Shown piece after piece: positions 58,226 through 64,000 of a stretch of 64,000 bases of DNA (positions are counted from its first letter, which is position 1; each line of letters opens with the position of its first letter). The translations under genes were made by a program, and so were the position numbers. The stretch comes from Sphingorhabdus lutea (GTDB lineage: Bacteria > Pseudomonadota > Alphaproteobacteria > Sphingomonadales > Sphingomonadaceae), in NCBI RefSeq assembly GCF_001889025.1, contig NZ_CP018154.1, positions 362,001-426,000 of the forward strand. Reading direction: 5' to 3'. The notes beneath the pieces are model-generated. The model worked only from the letters and a program-made list of their open reading frames with translations. It had not been told where the DNA came from and made no database searches.

Positions 58226-58707
58226 TGGCATTTCGCCTTGTCCACGCAGATTATCATGATCCGGCGCATGGCGCAGCATTGGTTGAGATGTTGTCCATTT
58301 ATGCGCGTGATCCAATGGGCGGGGGTGAGGATTTAAGCGAAGCGGCAAAGGCGAATTTAATCGCCGGATTGCAGCAAACGCCCCATGCATTTTCCATTCT
58401 GATTTTTGATGGGGATAGGGCGGTGGCACTGGCCAATTGCATTTATGGATTTTCAACCTTTGCCGCGAAAAAAATCATCAATATTCATGATATGGTCGTG
58501 CATCCCGATTATCGCGGACAGGGACTTGGCAAAATGATGTTTGATGAAATTGAACTTATGGCTAAGCAATCTGGCGCATCTAAGGTGACTTTGGAGGTGT
58601 TGGAGGGTAATGAAGCCGCCAAGGGTTTATATGCCTCGCTTGGTTATGGTGATTATGTGTTGGACCCGAAAATGGGTCGTGCATTATTTTGGCAGAAAGC
58701 AATATGA
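58225..58707 (+). CDS. GNAT acetyltransferase inside the suf operon
   Basis: A 160-residue GNAT protein: INIHDMVVHPDYRGQGLGKM is the acetyl-CoA motif, followed by VTLEVLEGNEAAKGLYASLG. It overlaps the MIP18 gene by one base and sufA by four, so it is built into the operon. Its substrate is unknown; an effect on SUF proteins or on a small molecule is possible. Confidence 0.9.
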   Translation: MAFRLVHADYHDPAHGAALVEMLSIYARDPMGGGEDLSEAAKANLIAGLQQTPHAFSILIFDGDRAVALANCIYGFSTFAAKKIINIHDMVVHPDYRGQGLGKMMFDEIELMAKQSGASKVTLEVLEGNEAAKGLYASLGYGDYVLDPKMGRALFWQKAI

Positions 58708-59066
58708 TGACAGAAATAACCAAAAAACGCGAAATTCCGGCGGCGGTTAATTTAACCGATGCAGCAAAGGCACGTATAGCAGAATTAATGGCCAATGCGC
58801 CCGATGATGCCATTGGGGTGAAATTATCCACGCCGCGCCGAGGGTGCAGCGGCCTTGCCTATAGCGTTGATTATGTCAGCGAAGAAGTGGCAATGGATGA
58901 AAAAATCACCACCGATGGAGGTATTTTATATATTGATGGCGCGTCTGTTCTTTATCTTATCGGTTCAACCATGGATTGGGTGGAGGATGATTTTACCGCC
59001 GGATTTACCTTTACCAACCCCAATGCAAAGGGTGCATGTGGGTGCGGTGAAAGTTTCATGGTATAG
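58704..59066 (+). CDS. sufA: A-type Fe-S carrier SufA
   Basis: 120-residue carrier that accepts clusters from SufBCD. Cysteines: RRGCSGLAY, and the C-terminal KGACGCGESFMV. ATG 58704 overlaps the GNAT stop (ATGA). It is the last gene of the operon, converging on the metallophosphoesterase gene one base away. Confidence 0.95.
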   Translation: MMTEITKKREIPAAVNLTDAAKARIAELMANAPDDAIGVKLSTPRRGCSGLAYSVDYVSEEVAMDEKITTDGGILYIDGASVLYLIGSTMDWVEDDFTAGFTFTNPNAKGACGCGESFMV

Positions 59067-59067
59067 T

Positions 59068-59916
59068 TTAAGGCGTTTGCGTCTTTAGAGTGATTAACCA
59101 CATGTCGGGCCGCGCCCCCAAACGCAATGGCAATATAGATGTGCCAAGGCCCGCGCCGACGATGATGGTTTTTTTACCTTCTTTCATCAGACCGCATGCG
59201 TAACGATTGCCATATTTGGATGCGGTAAATATCGGCCCAAAAAAGGGCAGGCTTATCTGTCCACAATGGGTATGCCCCGCCAAAATCAATAATTTTTTGT
59301 CGGGTAATTGCGCTGTTAAATCCGGACTATGGCTGATGATGATGGGAAAACCATTTTGTTCGTTCATCGCGGCCAATGTTTTGGACAGGTCCATATGTTG
59401 CGTGAATAAATCATCAACCCCGCCAATATTAAATGGGCCTATTTGGGCTGCCTCATTATCCAAAATGCGGATATTTTGGCGGCGTAATTCTTGCCGCATT
59501 TCATTTGCATCGCGCCAATGGTCATGATTTCCCATGACGGCAATAACACCCATGGGGGCGGTTAATTTTTCCAATGGAGCAACAGCCTGCGCCGTTTCAT
59601 AATATCGCGTTGAAACTAATTTATCGCTGACGAAATCGCCCGCAAAAACGACCATATCGGCATTTTGGGCATTTATTTGGCTCACTATCTTGGCAAGCCG
59701 ATGGGGCGGCATGTCTGGACCGGCCACATGAATATCGGAAACCAATAAAATTTTTGTGCCATTTTTAACGCCGCTATCATTGGAAATGATAATATTGGCG
59801 CGGCGAATAATGGGATCGGAAATGGCGATAAAATACATATAACCAATCAGGCATAGCCCCAAGAAAATCAGGCCAAGCAACAGCCAAATTTTCTTTGATA
59901 GGGCAAATGATTTCAT
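59068..59916 (-). CDS. Membrane-anchored metallophosphoesterase (YaeI-like)
   Basis: A 282-residue calcineurin-like phosphoesterase with an N-terminal anchor (IWLLLGLIFLGLCLIGYMYF). The metal motifs are complete: LLVSDIHVAG, VFAGDFVSD, VMGNHDHW, ISHSPD, and LAGHTHCGQ. Substrate unknown; relatives include YaeI and lipid A-modifying LpxG, which act on phospholipids or UDP-sugars. ATG 59916 is the first true ATG. Confidence 0.92.
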   Translation of the reverse strand: MKSFALSKKIWLLLGLIFLGLCLIGYMYFIAISDPIIRRANIIISNDSGVKNGTKILLVSDIHVAGPDMPPHRLAKIVSQINAQNADMVVFAGDFVSDKLVSTRYYETAQAVAPLEKLTAPMGVIAVMGNHDHWRDANEMRQELRRQNIRILDNEAAQIGPFNIGGVDDLFTQHMDLSKTLAAMNEQNGFPIIISHSPDLTAQLPDKKLLILAGHTHCGQISLPFFGPIFTASKYGNRYACGLMKEGKKTIIVGAGLGTSILPLRLGARPDMWLITLKTQTP

Positions 59917-59928
59917 CAATGGTTTAGC

Positions 59929-62316
59929 TTAAAAATCCATGTTCATGCGGACCGCCACGCCCAAATCATCGGGAGCATTTTTGAAATGGCCAGGTTGTTG
60001 GCGCCAATAAATATTGCTGCCAATATAAACTGGACCGAACAGGCTTTGCCAGCTAAGTTCAGAAATTAACTCACGCCCCTGTGGGGCAAGGTTGATGTCG
60101 CGCAGGCCAAATACCGCCGAGCGCGTGCTATAATCATAAGAAAGCGGCAGATTTAACGATAAAGTGCCGCTTGAAATACGCAATGGTTGTGCAAAGCGAA
60201 GCGAAAGCAAATCACCCCCAGTGATAAATCCTGATTTATTCACATCCAATGAAAATGCATTGCTTTTCAACATGCTGCTACCCAATGTGGTGGTGCCTGC
60301 ATTGGGCCGTGTCCAGCCAAAACGGGAGGATGCGGAAACCGACCAGCCACCGGCAAATTGTCGGCCAAGCTGTGCATCGGCAAACATGCTTTGCGCGCCG
60401 CCATTGACCAAGGATTCAGACAATCGCGCACCCAATAGGCTTTTTTCCTCATTCAAAATGCTGGCCCTTGCGTGCCAATCAAATCCGGCCACGCTGCCTG
60501 CAATATCCAATCCGGCAATATTATATCCATCGGAAAATGGGGCGATTTCGCTTATCCGGCGCAATATTTCGGCATTGCGTGTTGGTGCGACATAGCCATT
60601 TTCGGCAAATCCGGTAAAGCTGATCCCGCGCCAATCATGGCTGATGGATGTGGCGGTCAGCGGTTGTTTGAAAAAGCCGCTGTCGCGCAAAATGCTGGGC
60701 GCGACAAGAAAGCTGCCCAAGGCCTCATTGGATTTTAGATCCAGTGCCAATGTTGATGCCTCCTGCCTTATGGCAAGGGTGAAGCGGCTATCCTTTGCGA
60801 TTTTCGCGCTTATCCGACCGGCCAAGATACGCGATATTTTTGCATCATCCTGACTTAATTTTAATGGGTTCAGCGCGGCCGCGCCAATTTCATCACGGGC
60901 AATGGCAAAACCAATATTTATAGGGCCAGCAGAGGCAGTAATATTTTTTGAAGAAATATTCAGCGCATGGGTTAATTTTAACTGGTTGATATCGGCGCGC
61001 AGCCCATGGGCAATATTGACATTATATGCGCGGCCATAGGCATCTAGCACTACCGATTCTGCGGATTGATCGCGGCTTGATGCATCGCCCATTGGGCCGG
61101 ATGTGCTGCCCGCCCCTTGATCAAGGGGCAGTGCGATTTTGGTGTCGGCAATGCTGGTGGTGCCGGTGGGCGCAAATGCGCGGCCAATATTTAATATGCC
61201 CCGGCCATAAATATTGTCGGTGCCCGCTGCCCCCACATCATCGGCATTGTTCAGCAATAATTGGACAATTTGCGCGCCCGTAAGATTGGGGAAATATTGC
61301 GCCAATAAAGCAACTGCACCGGAAATTTGGGGCGCAGAAAATGATGTGCCATTATATACAAATACAAAGCTTTGCCCATTTTCGGTGGTGCGTTTTATCG
61401 CATCATTTTCATAAACACAGCAAATCCGATCGCCCAAGGCGGAAAGTGTGACATTTTGTGAAGTTCCCGCACGATTGCTGAAATCTGAAATGGTGCGTTC
61501 ATCATTGACCGATGTGGAGATAATGACCAACCCATTGCCCTGTGCTACCAATGCTTGAGCAAAGGGGCTGGGGTTATTTATATCATAATCAGGCTCATCT
61601 TCATCATATTCATTACCCGCGGATACCACAATGACAATGCCCGCCTGCGTGGCGCGTTGCACCGCATTTCGGAGGGCGGAATTTGCCGTTCCTGCGCCGC
61701 CCAGTGAAATGTTGATAACCCGTGCGCCTGCGGTAATGGCGCGGTTTATCCCCTCGGCAATTGATGTGTCGCTGAATGAGCATGTCGCCTCATCTTCGCC
61801 GGGTTCGGGCGTGGTGCAGCTGCCCGGTGTGTCGGCACGCAGCGCCAAAATTGTTGCATTAAACGCAATACCCATTGTGTCGCGGTCATCGCGCGCCGCG
61901 GCCAGAACCCGTGCAACGCGCGTGCCATGGTCGCTATCAAAGCTAATCCCGCGGCCACCATTGGTAACATCGCCCGAAAGGGGGGAGATACGGCCCGTAA
62001 ATTCATGGCTATCAGGATCAATGCCCGAATCAATAATTGCCGCAATCACCCCTTGGCCACTTGCGCCCAATTGATAGGCGGGCAGAGCATTATGATAGGA
62101 TGGCCCATCGGAACGATTATATTCGCTGGTAACGAAATTGGTGGGCGGTGGCGGCGGAGGGGGCGGGGGTGTAGGTGAGGCAGGAGGCGTAACGGGAGCC
62201 GCAGGGGGGGAGGTAACTACGCCGCCGCCGCCGCCTCCACCACTGCCGCCACATGCTGATGTGGCAAGGGCAAAAATGATGGAAGTTCCGATTGCGATTT
62301 TCCGACCGTTTGACAT
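59929..62316 (-). CDS. S8 (subtilisin) autotransporter lipoprotein, NalP-like
   Basis: A 795-residue autotransporter. Lipobox ATSAC (Cys22), then a poly-Gly run and poly-Pro linker (residues 23-60), the S8 peptidase with Asp96 (IIDSGIDP), His130 (SDHGTRVA), oxyanion Asn235 (SAGNE) and Ser325 (NGTSFSAP), and a C-terminal beta-barrel ending in Phe (VRMNMDF). The whole triad is present. A cysteine pair CC lies at about 299-300. GGAGAGAG precedes ATG 62316. Neisserial NalP has the same lipoprotein-plus-S8-plus-barrel plan. Confidence 0.93.
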   Translation of the reverse strand: MSNGRKIAIGTSIIFALATSACGGSGGGGGGGVVTSPPAAPVTPPASPTPPPPPPPPPTNFVTSEYNRSDGPSYHNALPAYQLGASGQGVIAAIIDSGIDPDSHEFTGRISPLSGDVTNGGRGISFDSDHGTRVARVLAAARDDRDTMGIAFNATILALRADTPGSCTTPEPGEDEATCSFSDTSIAEGINRAITAGARVINISLGGAGTANSALRNAVQRATQAGIVIVVSAGNEYDEDEPDYDINNPSPFAQALVAQGNGLVIISTSVNDERTISDFSNRAGTSQNVTLSALGDRICCVYENDAIKRTTENGQSFVFVYNGTSFSAPQISGAVALLAQYFPNLTGAQIVQLLLNNADDVGAAGTDNIYGRGILNIGRAFAPTGTTSIADTKIALPLDQGAGSTSGPMGDASSRDQSAESVVLDAYGRAYNVNIAHGLRADINQLKLTHALNISSKNITASAGPINIGFAIARDEIGAAALNPLKLSQDDAKISRILAGRISAKIAKDSRFTLAIRQEASTLALDLKSNEALGSFLVAPSILRDSGFFKQPLTATSISHDWRGISFTGFAENGYVAPTRNAEILRRISEIAPFSDGYNIAGLDIAGSVAGFDWHARASILNEEKSLLGARLSESLVNGGAQSMFADAQLGRQFAGGWSVSASSRFGWTRPNAGTTTLGSSMLKSNAFSLDVNKSGFITGGDLLSLRFAQPLRISSGTLSLNLPLSYDYSTRSAVFGLRDINLAPQGRELISELSWQSLFGPVYIGSNIYWRQQPGHFKNAPDDLGVAVRMNMDF

Positions 62317-62507
62317 TCTCTCTCCAAAATATTGTTTCACGCGGTTATTTTATTATTCTGATGTTAGATATTAAGTTGGATTTGGCAAATAATAAAATCT
62401 TGTAATTGCTTTTTACTATGGGCATTGGATGTATAAGTTTTAATAACGGCAAAATAATATTTGTTTAATTGCCTATGCGTAAAAAATTTCGGCTTAAAGG
62501 AAGTAAA

Positions 62508-63347
62508 ATGAATCAGAATCTAATCACATCAATTGAGGCCGCATGGGAAGATCGCGCCAATATATCAACCACCACCATCGGCGAAGTGCGTGATAATGTG
62601 ATGGCGGCGCTTTGTATGTTGGATGATGGCAGCGCAAGGGTTGCCGAAAAAATTGATGGCGAATGGGTGGTGCATCAATGGTTGAAAAAGGCGGTTCTAC
62701 TGTCTTTCCGATTAAATGATAATGTCATTATAGATGGCGGCGCGGCGGGCGCACCGGGATTTGACAAAGTGCCTTCGAAATTTGCAGGATGGGATGAAGG
62801 TAAATTTCGCGATGCAGGTTTCCGTGTTGTTCCTGGCGCTGTCGCGCGGCATGGTTCGCACATCGCCAAAAATGTCGTTTTAATGCCCAGCTTTGTAAAT
62901 ATTGGTGCGCGGGTTGATGAAGGCACAATGGTCGATACATGGGCCACGGTGGGCAGCTGTGCCCAAATTGGTAAAAATGTGCATATCAGCGGCGGTGCAG
63001 GCATTGGCGGCGTGTTAGAACCATTGCAAGCCGGCCCTGTAATTATTGAGGATGGCGCATTTATTGGCGCGCGTAGCGAAGTGGCAGAGGGCGTGATAGT
63101 GGGCGAAGGTGCGGTTCTTTCCATGGGCGTATATTTGGGCGCATCGACCAAAATTGTGGACCGCGCAACTGGCGAGGTGCATATTGGTAAAGTGCCGCCC
63201 TATGCGGTTGTTGTGCCGGGCGCGTTACCTGGAAAGCCATTGCCCGATGGCAGTGCAGGGCCGTCTTTATATTGCGCGGTGATTGTGAAAACTGTGGATG
63301 CACAAACGCGCAGCAAAACGGGCATTAACGAATTGCTTCGCGATTAA
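62508..63347 (+). CDS. dapD: Tetrahydrodipicolinate N-succinyltransferase
   Basis: Adds succinyl to tetrahydrodipicolinate in lysine and diaminopimelate synthesis. 279 residues with a left-handed hexapeptide-repeat helix (for example [20 protein letters not shown] and [20 protein letters not shown]) and the family ending [17 protein letters not shown] ... [27 protein letters not shown] precedes ATG 62508. A good terminator follows. Confidence 0.97.
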   Translation: MNQNLITSIEAAWEDRANISTTTIGEVRDNVMAALCMLDDGSARVAEKIDGEWVVHQWLKKAVLLSFRLNDNVIIDGGAAGAPGFDKVPSKFAGWDEGKFRDAGFRVVPGAVARHGSHIAKNVVLMPSFVNIGARVDEGTMVDTWATVGSCAQIGKNVHISGGAGIGGVLEPLQAGPVIIEDGAFIGARSEVAEGVIVGEGAVLSMGVYLGASTKIVDRATGEVHIGKVPPYAVVVPGALPGKPLPDGSAGPSLYCAVIVKTVDAQTRSKTGINELLRD

Positions 63348-63373
63348 ACCTTTTGAAACATAAACATATAAAT

Positions 63374-63419
63374 TGGGGAAAGGGCGGCCTGTTATGGCTT
63401 GCTTTTTCCCCATTTTTTT
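63374..63419 (+). terminator. Terminator after dapD
   Basis: TGGGGAAA pairs with TTTCCCCA around a 23-base loop region, followed by seven T. A long loop makes it slightly unusual, but the T-run supports it. Confidence 0.75.
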
Positions 63420-63486
63420 GTCATATGCTTCTTCGCGGACCGGGCCCCTCTGGCGATGGCGGAATTTCCCCCTCGTGATGTCGGCC

Positions 63487-63552
63487 GCATCGGATGTTAT
63501 CCGGTGCAGTCAGGTCTATTTCTCATGGCATGTCTGAATCTGTGCATCCGAT
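63487..63552 (+). promoter_or_regulatory. Possible switching leader of the TerC-family gene
   Basis: GCATCGGAT and ATCCGGTGC (63487-63495, 63499-63507) can form a 9-bp hairpin with a GTT loop (one G-T pair). The same left arm, ATCGGATG (63489-63496), can instead pair with CATCCGAT at 63545-63552, so two mutually exclusive structures are possible just before the TerC start. It does not show the yybP-ykoY consensus. Regulatory role inferred. Confidence 0.4.
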
Positions 63553-63582
63553 TGATACATAATGTTCAAGAGGATTAAATAC

Positions 63583-64000
63583 ATGGATTTTTTATTGATG
63601 GATTGGCTGGGTACACCAATCTGGTTTTGGCTCAGCTTTTTGGGGTTGGTCATTGTGCTTACCGCATTTGACCTTGGTATATTGCATAAAGAGGATAAGG
63701 AAATGGGCATAGCGGAAAGCCTGAAGCTTTCTGCATTTTATATCAGCATCGCCTTATTATTTGGCATATGGGTTTGGTATGCAAAGGGTGCGGATTTGGG
63801 ATTGAAATATTATACCGGATTTTTCATTGAAAAGGCGCTGTCCATTGACAATATTTTTGTCATATCATTGATTTTCAGCTATTTCTCTATCCCACGTAAA
63901 TATCAATATCGCGCGCTTTTATGGGGCATTATCGCGGTGATTATATTGCGTGGTATCATGATTGCTGCCGGGGCTGCATTGGTTCAGGAATTTTACTGGC
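63583..64000 (+). CDS. TerC-family membrane protein, 5' part
   Basis: The gene runs off the end of the window; 139 residues are visible. Several hydrophobic helices, with TAFDLGILHKED and FIEKALSIDNIFVISLIFSY as the TerC motifs (acidic residues in membrane helices that may bind metal). TerC/Alx proteins export manganese and support metalation of exported enzymes in some bacteria. ATG 63583 has AGAGG upstream. Alternative leader structures precede it. Confidence 0.9.
   Translation, partial: MDFLLMDWLGTPIWFWLSFLGLVIVLTAFDLGILHKEDKEMGIAESLKLSAFYISIALLFGIWVWYAKGADLGLKYYTGFFIEKALSIDNIFVISLIFSYFSIPRKYQYRALLWGIIAVIILRGIMIAAGAALVQEFYW

Noticed and set aside
62138..62374. Plus-strand frame rich in Gly and Pro runs
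   Set aside because: It is the complement of the poly-Gly/poly-Pro linker of the S8 autotransporter.
63420..63582. yybP-ykoY manganese riboswitch before the TerC gene
   Set aside because: The GGGGAGUA-type core and its partner strand are not visible, so only a generic leader structure is reported.

Overview
This 64 kb window is an ordinary stretch of chromosome from an alphaproteobacterium, most probably of the order Sphingomonadales. The evidence is the mix of genes: a DUF1501/DUF1800 pair, a MerC-domain protein next to a Zur-type repressor, a DUF3035 lipoprotein next to lspA, sucC followed by etfB-etfA, an SPFH/ribbon-helix-helix pair, a short SufD, a cysteine-free bL36, and a ceramide-type hydroxylase. 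Base composition looks moderate rather than GC-rich (not computed). I saw no rRNA, tRNA, insertion sequence, phage module or CRISPR array.

Layout. 1-9 kb (+): the end of an ammonium transporter, a duplicated structured repeat, a lone bufferin-like DUF2282 lipoprotein (-), then tgt, glnE, a peroxiredoxin, a DUF455 protein, an M23 peptidase, an A-type Fe-S carrier and xth. 9-19 kb (-): DUF1501/DUF1800, a GNAT-like acyltransferase paired with a fatty-acid hydroxylase, a DsbD/ScsB-type protein, an unknown protein and uvrB. 19-24 kb: a DUF3617 lipoprotein with an EF-hand loop, a VOC protein, rplM-rpsI, an unknown secreted protein and ctaA. 23.6-27.5 kb (+): merC-zur behind a Zur-box-like palindrome, then dxs with an mrr-type endonuclease gene fused to it by a one-base overlap. 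27.5-39.4 kb: ileS-lspA-DUF3035, a GDPD-like protein without catalytic residues, folA-ribF, purE-purK, a diguanylate cyclase, gpmA, a GNAT protein, an M14 peptidase and a DUF4136 lipoprotein. 39.5-43.7 kb (+): rpmJ, a HAD hydrolase, sucC, etfB, etfA.

43.7-44.9 kb is an accessory islet of three small unrecognised genes separated by strong hairpins. 44.9-49.7 kb (-): a TIGR03084-like protein, a TonB-dependent receptor, and an SPFH/RHH/small membrane protein operon. 49.8-52.9 kb (+): a PBP1A-type penicillin-binding protein and an AraC regulator. 52.9-59.1 kb (+): a complete, tightly overlapped SUF operon (Rrf2 regulator, sufB, C, D, S, a MIP18-family protein, a GNAT acetyltransferase, sufA) behind a sequence matching the core of the E. 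coli IscR type 1 site. The end holds a metallophosphoesterase and a NalP-like S8 autotransporter (-), then dapD and the start of a TerC-family gene whose leader can form alternative RNA pairings.

Most of the window is housekeeping. The parts most worth a second look are the islet at 43.7-44.9 kb, the hydroxylase/acyltransferase pair, the two metal or Fe-S operators, the GNAT gene inside the suf operon, the lone DUF2282 lipoprotein, the EF-hand DUF3617 protein, the dxs-mrr coupling and the terC leader. All family assignments come from reading motifs; no database search was run.
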